Shown here: positions 8,538 to 17,443 of the stretch, piece by piece | How the letters are laid out: each line of letters opens with the position of its first letter | Position numbering within the stretch: the first letter of the stretch is position 1 | Source: CAZDVQ01 sp964508975 | Lineage (GTDB): Bacteria > Bacteroidota > Bacteroidia > Chitinophagales > Saprospiraceae | NCBI GenBank assembly: GCA_964508975.1 | Contig: CAZDVQ010000062.1 | Location: 1-25,265 of the forward strand | Direction: 5' to 3' | DNA length: 25,265 bases | Notes under the pieces: generated by a model | What the model saw: only the letters and a program-made list of their open reading frames with translations | Database searches by the model: none | Told to the model about the DNA's origin: nothing | Program-made: the position numbers and the translations under genes

Positions 8538-8577
8538 GACAAAAAAAGCCATCCCTTCGGGGATGGCTTTTTTTGTC
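8538..8577. terminator. Perfect bidirectional hairpin terminator
   Basis: An 18-bp perfect stem, GACAAAAAAAGCCATCCC with GGGATGGCTTTTTTTGTC, is closed by a TTCG tetraloop. It has seven A before and seven T after the GC core, so it can terminate on either strand. It would act as the second of two terminators for the minus-strand T9SS gene. Confidence 0.85.
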
Positions 8578-8603
8578 ATAGTTCATAGTTCATATTTCAT
8601 ATT

Positions 8604-8636
8604 TTCCCTAACGGCAGCTTCGCTGCCGTTAGGGAA
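8604..8636 (-). terminator. Hairpin just after the T9SS surface-protein gene
   Basis: A 15-bp perfect stem (8604-8618 with 8622-8636, core CCCTAACGGCAGC) and TTC loop begins 8 nt past the stop codon of the minus-strand gene. On the minus strand it is followed by a weak AAAAT stretch rather than a T-run, so it may protect the transcript end or work with the stronger hairpin at 8538-8577. Confidence 0.6.
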
Positions 8637-8644
8637 CGAGAGTC

Positions 8645-11600
8645 CTAGTCTTTCACCACTTTTCCGGTGCTAATGCCGCTAGGCGATTGTATTTGCACCA
8701 AATAAACACCAGCAGGCAGTTGGGTAATATCCAGTTGGATGGTTTGAATATCTAGCTGTTTGGCTGATATAGGCATTGGGCGGCCTGTCAAATCCAGCAA
8801 CACGATGTTTTCCAGGCTTGCATCGGTTTTGAGTTGTACAAACTGTTGGCTCGGTACAGGGTAAATTGCAAGGGTGCCGCTGTTTGTTCCATCGATAATG
8901 GCATTGCTGATTGGACTAAAGCTAAAGGTACCGTCAAAGTCAATTTGTTTCAAACGATAGTAGTACATACTACCTGCTTGTACCATCCTATCATCAAAAC
9001 TATAGTATTGGTTGCTATAGGAATCACCTTGGCCTTCTATCCAAGCTATTGAGCTAAAGTTGATGCCATCCAAGCTGCGCTGTACTTCAAAGCCTTTGTT
9101 GTTGCGTTCTGTTGCAGTTGTCCATTGTAATTGAATGAAACGGTTGTCCTTGGCTTGAGCTACAAAACGGAGTAACTCTATCGGTAAAACGGTGTTCGAT
9201 TGGCTTGCGCCATTCAATGTAAAGCTTGAAAAACCAGTCATGCCCGTAAGTGCATAGCCATTGGGGCAACTTAAAAAGCCTGATGCATTAAACCATGGGG
9301 CGCCACTGCTGGTACTTACGCCTGTATTACCAGGTTCGCCGTTCTTCATCAAGTAGCGGATAGGGGTTCCACTAGCACTTGTAATCGGGTTAATATCCTG
9401 TGTTCCGTTTGCATTTACCACTAAGTTGTAGCTTGCCACACCACCACCAGGGTTGGTAATATTCCAAGACAAAGGAGAGGCAATATTAAAGGTTACTTGA
9501 TCAAGAATACCATCGGTACCGGGGTTACCGTTACCAGCATTCACGTTTGTACCTGTGCCTGGGTGTGATTCAAGATCGCAGTAAGCGATGGGCTGTACTA
9601 AAGCTGTAGCGTTCGACTCCAAATAACCAAGAATGGTCGAACCAGCTAATCCTGTTGGTGTAATGGTAAAACCTTGAACACCTTGTACGGCATGACCAAT
9701 AGGAAAGGTATAGCTTGAAACTCCATCAGTGGCCCATTGCAATCTGCCTTCTACAAATCTGTCAGTACCGCTAGTTGATGCACCGGCAATGGCAGTTGTG
9801 GCAGTGTTTGTGATGCTCAAGGTTTGGTTGTTGGTAAGCACTTTACCAGCCACAAAAGCAAGCTGGTTGGAAATGTTGACCTGGTTGAGCAACTCTACAC
9901 TTTCGCCAGCCGATTTATCCACTTGTACACTATAAAATACTTCTAATCCACCCGTATTCGTGATGGTTTGAGTACCTGTACCTATAAAACGGACTTGTGA
10001 TTCTCCTTCTTCAAAATTGCTTTCATCGCCGTTGTTGAGCCAGTCACCTTCCAACAATAATTGGCCGTCAGGCGTACCAGAAATAGCATCGTCTAAATCA
10101 AGGCTAGCTGTAGCCGCTATGTTTAAGTCACCTGAAACCTGAATGATATTCAAGCTCGAGCCTTCGGCACGCAACAACCTACCGTTAAGGTTTAAATCAT
10201 GACAGCGGGCGGTATCTTGGAAACGGTCAGAGAAATCAGCGGTGTAATCCACCACAGCATCGTTGGCAGCGCTGGCTGCAATGTTTACGTCAGTGTTTAT
10301 ATTAGGCACAATGCCCGTTTCCCAGTTACCGCAATCAAACCAGTTGGTGTTGCGTGTACCAGTCCAAACGCCTGGGGTAAAATTACCCGCGTTTACCGTA
10401 ATGGGGAAGTTCCCTTGAAGGGTAATCAACTTAGCGTTGAATGTAGCACAAGAACCCGTAGAAGTTGTATTCCAGTTAGCGTTGTTGTTGAACCTGAAAA
10501 TCCAATCCCTGCGAGAAGCGGCACTATAACCACCTGGCGCACTAGCGTTATCGTAAATCACAAAATCGGTCGCTGAACCTACAGCCATGCTGAAACATTC
10601 TGTACCGGGGTATAAGTTTGACTGTGTAGTTGTACCATCAGCTGACCAACTTGCTCGAGTATTAAAGCCATACAACACGTTGCCAGAATAAGTGGCATCG
10701 TTGCTTGCAGTACCGTTGTTCCACGAACCACCCTGCATGAAAAAAAACTGGTCGCCACCGTTGTTAATAGCCAAATTACCTAATCCGGGTGTTAGGCTTA
10801 CCGTTGACCAGCCAAGGCCATTCATCAGGGTATTGGTAACGGTTACATCTGTGCCCATCCTGAATTCAATTAAAGATCCAGCGGGTATAGTAGCACCTGT
10901 GCGGGAGAAACGGTAAACACCCTCGCCAGTACCAAAATTACCTGCATTGGACCTTTCCCAACCATTATCGGTCAAATCAATTACAGTTCCTGGGGTAATA
11001 TCCACGAACGAAACGAAGAAAACACGGTCAGCACCTAGTGTTCCTGGCGTACAAGCACCGTTGTTGGCATTAACGGCCACTACAACGATATCGCCCAAGC
11101 TTAATACAGTTGGATCACTAATATCAAAGTTGTTGCTGGTTACTGTACTAAAGCCTGAGTAGGCCGCAGAGAGTTGTCGGCTTGTAGCCGCTGTAGTATG
11201 TTGAATATTACCAAAAGTAGCTACGCCAGCAATTGCTGCGGCCTGCTGCGGACTAGCAGAAAGTATACCAGAAGACGTGATTTCTACAGTACCCGTAAAA
11301 TCGGTATCTAAGTTACCATGTATATCTGTAGCTCGTAGACTTACTGCTGGCGACATGGGCTGGTTGGTCCCAACAACACTAGGCGGTTGTTGCAAAAAGG
11401 CCAATTGCGTGGCTACAACATCGATACGATTGCTGCCATTGGCCGAAATGACGTTGGTAAAGCTTGTCTTACCAGAACCGCTGCTGCTCAAGGTAAAGTT
11501 TGCTGGTAGAATCTGGAAAACAAAGTCGTCGTTATCTGGGTTTGAGCCAGAATTGTTGAAGTTGGTTTGCAGGCTTAAGCGGAGGCTTAGGGTCAAGCTA

Positions 11601-13228
11601 CCTTCATCGGGTACATTGAGGTTCAAACCTGTAAAAGCGACTTGTGTTGCTGTAATATTAATACTTGCGGGAACAAGACTGATACCGTCAAACAATTGGA
11701 TAGACTGTATCGCGTCGGCCCAATCGCCAACTTGGTTACCCGTTGCTTGGGTCAAGGTTAGGTCTGTTACAATGCTAGATAGTAGATCAGCATCTGTCAA
11801 GTCGGCACCACCGTCACGGATGGTAAACTGCCAAACTTGCACGCCATCAGTTACACTTGCGATACTGCTGTTGACCAAAGATGAAACCGTGGCACTTTCA
11901 GAACTGGCCACAGGAACCATATCTGTTTCAGCCGATGTAATGGCATTGGTACTAAAATTGGCTGTACCAGGGCCGGCGAGGTAAATTTCGGCACCGAGGG
12001 CACAGTTATATTCCCAAACGGCAAGGTAGTAAGTTGTAGAAGGCGTTAAGTTGCTTACATTGACACTTGTACCCGTGCCATTATAAATAACCTGTTCACC
12101 AGCACTATAAACAGTGTTGGCACTTGGATTTGAACCATCGGCTGGTACGGTAAAGCTATTGGTGGTATTTATCTTTACAACGCGTCCTGTACCACCGGTT
12201 CCTGCGGCAAATGCGATGCTGGCGCTGTTGCTTGTTGGGGTAATGGTACCGAAACTCGCTTGCGTGCTCGGGGCTGTAACACATGCAGGCGTGTTGGTGA
12301 GTTGGCTACCCGTCAAGGAGCTACTGGTTAAGTAGCATACGCCTGTATTATTGTATTCAAATACGGCTACATGGTAAGTAGTGCTTGGACTCAAGCCCGT
12401 AACGTTTACACTGGAACCATTGCCATTGTATACCACGAACTCATTCGTGGCGATAGTACTACCGGTACCAAAACTGGCATTGGCGGTGTAAGTAGTACCT
12501 GAGGTAGGCGTACCCGCAACGGCACTAGAGGCTTTCATGACAACGATACGGTTATCGCCATCGCCATTACCGGTCCAATTGACGGTCATGTCGTTGGTGC
12601 CAACCCCGCTAAAACTAAGACCTGTGCTTGCTGTTGTTGGAGCTGTACATGCCGTTGAAGTGCCCTTTAATACAATATCATCAAGCCTGTATTGTGTAGC
12701 ATCGGTGGTAATGAAACGAATGGTCGTTACATTGCTGGGAATGGCAGAAGTAATTGTGCGAGTGTACCAAGCAGCCGTTCCTGTCCCCGTGGGCATCGGT
12801 GTTGCATTCAAGGTTGTGTAAGTGCCGCTTGGGCCAGTTGTACTATATTGAATTACAAGACTTGAGCCATTGGACGTAGTAGTACTCTTTGCCACACCCA
12901 ATGAAAGTGTAATTGCGGTATAGGCGCTGGCATTTATACCATCTATAATAAAAGTTGCACCTATAGAACTTAACAGCGCATTCCATGTACCTGAAGCACC
13001 CGTATACGCCCCAGTAGAAGGAGTGGTAGACCTGATGGAACCAGTGCCTGAGTAAGTTAGCCCATCCTCGTTAAAACGGTCGTTTGATTCATGGACAGCT
13101 ATTGTGTAAGTGGTTCCACTAGTAGCTCCTGTACCATTGTACATATTCTCAGTAAAAATTGTGGTTTGACTTGAGACATATTGAATACTAGCAAGCCATA
13201 AACAAGTGCTAAATAAAAACTGCTTCAT
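8645..13228 (-). CDS. Large T9SS-secreted multidomain surface protein
   Basis: Secreted or surface-anchored protein of 1527 residues; the substrate or partner is unknown. An N-terminal signal peptide (about 1-20, ending VSSQ) is followed by a jelly-roll-like module (about 22-190, ending RLDDIVLKG). Two fibronectin-III-like repeats come next (about 200-311 and 316-428), each with the SVNVTGLSPSTTYHVAVFEYN-type signature. Further beta-rich modules include one around 600-700 (AFLQQPPSVVG, invasin/Ig-like) and one beginning SLGDIVVVAVNANNG (about 710). There is also a region of the kind seen in cell-surface repeats (WTGTRNTNWFDCGNWETG). The C-terminus (about 1455-1527) is a type A T9SS sorting domain: YPVPSQQF, LDLTGR, LPAGVYLVQIQ, KVVKD. 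The composition is Ser/Thr/Gly/Asn-rich with few charges, typical of such cargo. No catalytic motif was recognised, so adhesin or matrix protein is a guess. Confidence 0.85.
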   Translation of the reverse strand: MKQFLFSTCLWLASIQYVSSQTTIFTENMYNGTGATSGTTYTIAVHESNDRFNEDGLTYSGTGSIRSTTPSTGAYTGASGTWNALLSSIGATFIIDGINASAYTAITLSLGVAKSTTTSNGSSLVIQYSTTGPSGTYTTLNATPMPTGTGTAAWYTRTITSAIPSNVTTIRFITTDATQYRLDDIVLKGTSTACTAPTTASTGLSFSGVGTNDMTVNWTGNGDGDNRIVVMKASSAVAGTPTSGTTYTANASFGTGSTIATNEFVVYNGNGSSVNVTGLSPSTTYHVAVFEYNNTGVCYLTSSSLTGSQLTNTPACVTAPSTQASFGTITPTSNSASIAFAAGTGGTGRVVKINTTNSFTVPADGSNPSANTVYSAGEQVIYNGTGTSVNVSNLTPSTTYYLAVWEYNCALGAEIYLAGPGTANFSTNAITSAETDMVPVASSESATVSSLVNSSIASVTDGVQVWQFTIRDGGADLTDADLLSSIVTDLTLTQATGNQVGDWADAIQSIQLFDGISLVPASINITATQVAFTGLNLNVPDEGSLTLSLRLSLQTNFNNSGSNPDNDDFVFQILPANFTLSSSGSGKTSFTNVISANGSNRIDVVATQLAFLQQPPSVVGTNQPMSPAVSLRATDIHGNLDTDFTGTVEITSSGILSASPQQAAAIAGVATFGNIQHTTAATSRQLSAAYSGFSTVTSNNFDISDPTVLSLGDIVVVAVNANNGACTPGTLGADRVFFVSFVDITPGTVIDLTDNGWERSNAGNFGTGEGVYRFSRTGATIPAGSLIEFRMGTDVTVTNTLMNGLGWSTVSLTPGLGNLAINNGGDQFFFMQGGSWNNGTASNDATYSGNVLYGFNTRASWSADGTTTQSNLYPGTECFSMAVGSATDFVIYDNASAPGGYSAASRRDWIFRFNNNANWNTTSTGSCATFNAKLITLQGNFPITVNAGNFTPGVWTGTRNTNWFDCGNWETGIVPNINTDVNIAASAANDAVVDYTADFSDRFQDTARCHDLNLNGRLLRAEGSSLNIIQVSGDLNIAATASLDLDDAISGTPDGQLLLEGDWLNNGDESNFEEGESQVRFIGTGTQTITNTGGLEVFYSVQVDKSAGESVELLNQVNISNQLAFVAGKVLTNNQTLSITNTATTAIAGASTSGTDRFVEGRLQWATDGVSSYTFPIGHAVQGVQGFTITPTGLAGSTILGYLESNATALVQPIAYCDLESHPGTGTNVNAGNGNPGTDGILDQVTFNIASPLSWNITNPGGGVASYNLVVNANGTQDINPITSASGTPIRYLMKNGEPGNTGVSTSSGAPWFNASGFLSCPNGYALTGMTGFSSFTLNGASQSNTVLPIELLRFVAQAKDNRFIQLQWTTATERNNKGFEVQRSLDGINFSSIAWIEGQGDSYSNQYYSFDDRMVQAGSMYYYRLKQIDFDGTFSFSPISNAIIDGTNSGTLAIYPVPSQQFVQLKTDASLENIVLLDLTGRPMPISAKQLDIQTIQLDITQLPAGVYLVQIQSPSGISTGKVVKD

Positions 13229-13260
13229 GCTGGTTTTGTTGTGTTTTGTTTTTGAGACTA

Positions 13261-13268
13261 CAAAGGTA
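13261..13268 (-). promoter_or_regulatory. Possible -7 promoter element (TACCTTTG) of the T9SS surface-protein gene
   Basis: Reads TACCTTTG on the minus strand, 33 nt before the ATG at 13226-13228. It matches the TAnnTTTG consensus; no clear -33 motif. The DNA upstream (13269-13430) is strongly AT-rich and holds no gene. Confidence 0.5.
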
Positions 13269-13430
13269 AATAGCTCGTCACATTACTGTGTAATTTATTG
13301 AGTTATACTTTATATTAAATAATTGTAACTTATCTTTTTTGTTTTGGTTTATATAGTTTTGGAATATTTTATTGCATTTCAAATAAAATATTTAACTATG
13401 TCACATATAAAGTAATAACTGAACACTATT

Positions 13431-13538
13431 CGCGTTAGCTGGCCGGAGGGCGCCGCCAGCGGCGGCGGTGCGCAGCACGGAGCGATCAGCGAACCCCGCA
13501 GGACAGCGGCGACGCGTAGCGGCGCAACGCCCAAAATA
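13431..13538 (+). repeat. Structured intergenic repeat, copy R5
   Basis: The cleanest member: CGCGTTAGCTGGCCGGAGGG lead; hairpin 1 CGCCGCC-AGC-GGCGGCG (13451-13467); hairpin 2 GTGC-GCA-GCAC (13468-13478); GGAGCGATCAGCGAACCCCG; then GCGACGCGTAGCGGCGCAAC and GCCCAAAATA. It is a useful reference for aligning the others. The 100 nt between it and the next promoter motif contain no recognisable feature. Confidence 0.85.
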
Positions 13539-13641
13539 TTTTGATAAAGATGGCTTAAGATTGCTAAAGGCTAAATTTGTTGAAGCTTGATTTTGCTACG
13601 GGCAAAAAGCCAAAATCAGCTAAAATGCCCAAAAACGCTAA

Positions 13642-13649
13642 TATCTTTG
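13642..13649 (+). promoter_or_regulatory. Possible -7 promoter element (TATCTTTG) of the helicase-nuclease-like gene
   Basis: TATCTTTG sits 58 nt before the GTG start at 13708, downstream of repeat R5, so the repeat would not be in the transcript. A -33 TTG at normal spacing is not visible. Confidence 0.45.
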
Positions 13650-13707
13650 CAGAATTAATAATAAAGTAATTATTTTGCAACATCTTTAGCGATATAAAAC
13701 CATTTCT

Positions 13708-16700
13708 GTGATAGACGATAGCAATAACCCATTATACTTGGTGCCCGACGAACAGTCGCTTGATGTTTGTGATTTAGAGCAATTTGACAAAAACTTGCCG
13801 TTCCAGCTCATTACACAACTGTTATCTGGCGCTGCCTTTAACTTGCCTTTAACGCCCGGCGATGGACCCAGCATGAGCGACGACATGCTGAGCCGGATGA
13901 TTAAACAAGATGCTACCCTGACCCTCTCCTACCCTTACCTGAGTTTTGAGCGCAAGCCAGAAGATAGCATCGTAGCGCCATTGTTCTTTTTCTCGGTTAA
14001 ACTCCACTTTGATAAAAACACCGAGAAATGGGCCTTTATCCAAGAAGATGGTCAAAATCCAAGCCTCAACCCTGCTTTGGAGCATTACCTCAACGACCAT
14101 TTTGACCTGAGCCTGAGCGCCGTGTTGCAAAAAGTGCTCGGTGAAAAACTGCTCGATGTGCAAACCTTGTTGGCCTTTACCCAACGGCTCGTGGTTCGCC
14201 TCGGGCTGGAAGGCACGCACTCTAATGTGAGCCTTGTGCGTTTCCCTGAAAACTACGATGGCAATCAACTGAACTGGTGTGGCTTGGTTAGCGGTTTGAA
14301 CCCTGCACAACAAGCAGAAAACACTACCCAAACTGCTTTGGTAGAAGTGGAAGACCACTCGGAAGAAAGCGTTGAAGCACTTGCCGATGTATTGGAGGCC
14401 CATGAGGAAACTGTGCCGATTATCGAAACGCCCGAGGTGCCAGCCGCCAAGCCTAACTCTTGGTATCGCAGCCTCTCACCGTTTAATACCGACCCTTACC
14501 AAACGGCTGTTTTACACGAAATCCAAGATGCCGAACGCCTATTGGTAGTTGGAAAACCCAATGCTGGCAAGACTTACGCCATCTCGGCTACCTTGGCTAA
14601 AGCCATGGCCAACCACAAGAAAACCTTGCTGGTGTTCCAAAACGCTGAAGCGGTTCGTCAGATACAGAATCAGCTAGAATCTATCGGTTTAGGTAGCAAC
14701 ATGTTGGTGTTACAAGACCCTACTTGGGACAGGCCACGACTCATTGGTCTGCTCCGCGAGATGGCCGAGAACCCCGGCAAGGCTCAAACCCTTGGCGATG
14801 AGAATTTTAGACGCTTAGAACTCATCTCGCAAAAAGCATTGCGCGAGATGGAAGAAGCCCACGAGGCACTGAACAAACAAATGCTCGGCGAGCTATCTTG
14901 GCGCGGGGTTATCGGTTTGTATTACGACAAGCAAAACCAACAAGGCAAAGAACTGCTCAGCAGCTTTGCCGATAAAGCCATGTTCAGCTGGAACGAGGCC
15001 GAATACTCGACCGTTCGTGCTGAAATTACCGAGAATGAAGACTTCTTCCGCTTCCTTGGGCAGCTCAACCACCCGCTGGAAGCCCTCAACGACAACATGT
15101 TTGCCGGTGATTCAGACTTGGGCATGCTCGAAATTGAGGTAGAGACCAAGCTGAAGGCTATCGTGGAGGACCTGACCAAGCATTACCACAAGCTGGTGGT
15201 GTTGATTGAACGCTATACCGACTCGCTCAATTACCATTACGAATATTACAGTATCAGCCTTAAACGCTTGATTAACAGCCTCCGGGAGGACCTAAAAGAG
15301 TACCAATCAGTGTACGGGACAGAGTTCGACAACTGGGGAACCCTCCAAAACACGAAGCTAAAAGTGTTTGGTATTTTCTCCGAGAAGTACAAATCTATCC
15401 AGCAAGCCAAGGAGTCTATCCTCAAGCAATACGAAACCTTGCAGTTTACCTACGACGAGCGCAAGTATTTCGCTTTCAATTTCCCGGTGATCAAAACCAG
15501 CACGAGCCTAGAGAAACTCACGGGCACACTGGATGACTTAGAACGTTCGGTAAACGAATGGCAGAAAAGTGTTCCAAGCCTGGTGTTTGAAGATACCCGC
15601 CGTTTAAGCTCGCAGATTTCATACTCCGGACTAGGTTTCAAGCATGAAATCGACTCGACCGATGAGTCCTTGAAACAATTCTTGCTTAAACTGAACGAAG
15701 AAGCCCTTTTTGCCGAGACCGCCCACGTGAACGCCATCCTATTGGTAGGCAAACGCGAGCAAGTTGGCCGTTTGTTGGACCAATACAGCAAGGTTTACCA
15801 AGCCATGCGCGATTTCCCGGCTTACAGCAAATGGAAACGCCACTGGTTGCAAATTAGCCCCAAGGCTAAAGCTTTGGTAGAGGCCCTGACCAAGCTCAAG
15901 CCCCTCGATTGGCAAACTGCCTACGACAGCTGGTACCTGTTTAACTGGCTGGGTGCCACGCACGAAACCTGGCTACCGAACGCCGATACTAGGTTTGAAG
16001 AACGTTTGCTCCAGATTGCCGCCTACCGCGAAGCCTTGCCCAAGGTGGTAGCCGCCGAGAAACAAGCACGTTTCCTGGAGGCACTTGACAAGGTAAAACG
16101 CGCCGATAAAAAACAGTTCCAGGAGTATTTCGGCAAGAAAAATCTCGAAACCTTAAGCAGCCACAGCATCAACGAGATATTGGCCGCGCAAGCCGCCACG
16201 CTGCAAGAAATGTACCCGGTGATTGCCATGAGCGCCGATATTGCCGCCACGGTTTATCCCGCAATGGCTGGTAGGTTTGATATCTGTGTGTTCGACAACG
16301 CCGAATCGGTGATGAACTCCGTGTCGGAGCACATCGTTGAGACCAGCAAATCGGTGTTGGCCTTCGCGCAGCCGCAGCACAACGCACCCAACACCCAGGA
16401 TGCAACCTTGTACGATGTGGCCGTTATGGACCGTTGGACACAGACAACACTAGAAGCCGCTTACGGCGACCCATCGTTCAAAATACCTGCATTTGAGCGT
16501 CCTGCCGCCGATGCCACCAATATTAGGAGCAGCATTATCCAGTGGTTGGAGCCTTATATTTCGAGGGAGCGTTTCCAGAAAATGGTGGAAACCGATGCCG
16601 GCGTTATCGACATCCTCGTGAAGCCGATCAACGACAAGCAAAAGCCCATGGGTATCATCATCGACGGGCCTTTCCGCAGCACCACGCCGCTCAGCGTAGA

Positions 16701-16911
16701 ATCGAACTACCAAGCCCTTTCCCGCTTTGAAAACCAAGGCATACAGGTATTCCTGGCCTGGACCTCCGAATGGTGGCGCAACCCGAGTTTGTTTGCCCGC
16801 AAGTTAGCCGCGCAAATATTACAAAGCGACAAGGATTTCCACACGCCAGAGCCAAGTGTAACAACTGAACCGGCCGTAGCAATGCGTCTACCCGATATGC
16901 CCGAGGCGTAG
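13708..16911 (+). CDS. Degenerate DUF4011-helicase-Vsr (Hhe-like) protein lacking the second RecA domain
   Basis: Predicted cytoplasmic P-loop protein of 1067 residues; function unknown. An N-terminal part (about 60-165, APLFFFSVKL ... NPALEHYLNDHFDLSLS) matches the APL-x-PVxL / NP-L region of DUF4011 helicases. RecA domain 1 has the Q-motif (NTDPYQTAVL) and Walker A GKPNAGKT (282-289), then LLVFQNAEAVRQIQNQL. A long helical insert follows (about 355-820). Motif II reads FDNAES (D863-E866) where relatives have FDEASQ, and the motif III position reads KSVLAFAQPQH (881-891) where they have GDxKQLPP. Only ~75 residues then precede a Vsr/MTES_1575-like nuclease fold (about 950-1050): VIDILVKP (D968), GIIIDGPF (982-988; relatives GIECDG) and WTSEWWRNP. 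RecA2 with motifs IV-VI is therefore absent, and the nuclease has lost its usual glutamate. The start is GTG; a stop codon lies 21 nt upstream in frame. The long intact frame argues against a pseudogene. A solitary defence-derived ATPase is one reading. Confidence 0.6.
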   Translation: MIDDSNNPLYLVPDEQSLDVCDLEQFDKNLPFQLITQLLSGAAFNLPLTPGDGPSMSDDMLSRMIKQDATLTLSYPYLSFERKPEDSIVAPLFFFSVKLHFDKNTEKWAFIQEDGQNPSLNPALEHYLNDHFDLSLSAVLQKVLGEKLLDVQTLLAFTQRLVVRLGLEGTHSNVSLVRFPENYDGNQLNWCGLVSGLNPAQQAENTTQTALVEVEDHSEESVEALADVLEAHEETVPIIETPEVPAAKPNSWYRSLSPFNTDPYQTAVLHEIQDAERLLVVGKPNAGKTYAISATLAKAMANHKKTLLVFQNAEAVRQIQNQLESIGLGSNMLVLQDPTWDRPRLIGLLREMAENPGKAQTLGDENFRRLELISQKALREMEEAHEALNKQMLGELSWRGVIGLYYDKQNQQGKELLSSFADKAMFSWNEAEYSTVRAEITENEDFFRFLGQLNHPLEALNDNMFAGDSDLGMLEIEVETKLKAIVEDLTKHYHKLVVLIERYTDSLNYHYEYYSISLKRLINSLREDLKEYQSVYGTEFDNWGTLQNTKLKVFGIFSEKYKSIQQAKESILKQYETLQFTYDERKYFAFNFPVIKTSTSLEKLTGTLDDLERSVNEWQKSVPSLVFEDTRRLSSQISYSGLGFKHEIDSTDESLKQFLLKLNEEALFAETAHVNAILLVGKREQVGRLLDQYSKVYQAMRDFPAYSKWKRHWLQISPKAKALVEALTKLKPLDWQTAYDSWYLFNWLGATHETWLPNADTRFEERLLQIAAYREALPKVVAAEKQARFLEALDKVKRADKKQFQEYFGKKNLETLSSHSINEILAAQAATLQEMYPVIAMSADIAATVYPAMAGRFDICVFDNAESVMNSVSEHIVETSKSVLAFAQPQHNAPNTQDATLYDVAVMDRWTQTTLEAAYGDPSFKIPAFERPAADATNIRSSIIQWLEPYISRERFQKMVETDAGVIDILVKPINDKQKPMGIIIDGPFRSTTPLSVESNYQALSRFENQGIQVFLAWTSEWWRNPSLFARKLAAQILQSDKDFHTPEPSVTTEPAVAMRLPDMPEA

Positions 16912-16919
16912 ATTTTTTT

Positions 16920-17026
16920 GTTTTGGGGCGCCCCGCCGCTACGCGTCGGCGGTCCCCTCTGGGGTTCGCGTTGCTCCGTGCTACGCACCGCGGCTTTCAG
17001 CCGCGCCCGCCGGGCACCTGGCGCGC
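16920..17026 (-). repeat. Structured intergenic repeat, copy R6
   Basis: Minus-oriented member starting 9 nt after the preceding stop codon. Its hairpin 1 is CGCGGCT-TTC-AGCCGCG (16989-17005), next to GTGCGTAGCACGGAGC on the reverse strand. The tail reads GGGGCGCCCC next to TTTT. It directly abuts the inverted-repeat element at 17027. Confidence 0.75.
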
Positions 17027-17310
17027 AACGCCATTAAGCGTTAATTATTTTGTTTGTTTTTCAGCATTTTCCGGCCTTTGTAACCACCCTGTCTGCTGCG
17101 CTTCACGCTTTGCGTTCCGCTTGCATCAACCCCTCCTTGAAAAGGAGGGGATCTTATGTCTTGCTATAAATATTTGATTTACAGTTATTTAAAAGAATAA
17201 GTCAGTTCCCCTCCTTTTCAAGGAGGGGTGGATGCGCACAGGGTAGTTTACACCCTGTAGCGCAGACGGGGTGGTTATAAAACGCTGAAAAATTAACGCT
17301 TAACGGCATT
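17027..17310. mobile_element. MITE-like inverted-repeat element, 284 bp
   Basis: The ends are a 20-bp inverted repeat with two mismatches (left 17027-17046, right 17291-17310; core TTAAGCGTTAATT). The similarity continues inward for ~105 nt in each arm (TTTCAGC, ATAACCACCCCGTCTGCGC, GCATCCACCCC). Each arm ends in a 21-bp palindrome, CCCCTCCTT-GAA-AAGGAGGGG at 17130-17150 and its mirror with TTC at 17208-17228. A 57-bp AT-rich centre (17151-17207) has no frame. No coding capacity and no clear target duplication were found. A half copy occurs at 25145. Confidence 0.7.
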
Positions 17311-17346
17311 GAGCTAACGCGAAGGCGGCATCATTTTTTGCTGATG

Positions 17347-17377
17347 TTGCATTTTTTAAATCAATTTGTTACTTTTG
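17347..17377 (+). promoter_or_regulatory. Promoter of the lipoprotein gene (TTG-N20-TACTTTTG)
   Basis: A -33-like TTG (17347-17349), a 20-nt spacer and the -7 TACTTTTG (17370-17377) fit the Bacteroidota sigma-A pattern, and this is the best promoter in the window. It would start transcription near 17384, giving a ~60-nt leader to the ATG at 17444 and ruling out the TTG at 17366 as the start. Confidence 0.55.
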
Positions 17378-17443
17378 TCCAATTACTGTTTTCTGTTGCT
17401 CGCAGGATGGCTTTTTATTAGATGTAACATTAAAATAATTAGG

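Noticed and set aside
8230..8542. Several overlapping open frames (67-93 codons) on both strands
   Set aside because: They arise from GC-rich palindromic repeat R4, have arginine/proline-rich composition, no start context and no resemblance to proteins.
11277..11984. 235-codon open frame opposite the T9SS surface-protein gene
   Set aside because: Antisense shadow of low-complexity Thr/Ser-rich coding sequence; the minus-strand frame has the signal peptide and sorting domain.
17027..17310. Repeated palindromes as a CRISPR array
   Set aside because: There are only two palindromes, in mirror orientation, with no regular spacers and no cas genes.
17366..17443. 26-codon N-terminal extension of the lipoprotein (TTG start)
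   Set aside because: It overlaps the promoter -7 motif and would add a second hydrophobic segment before a normal lipoprotein signal.
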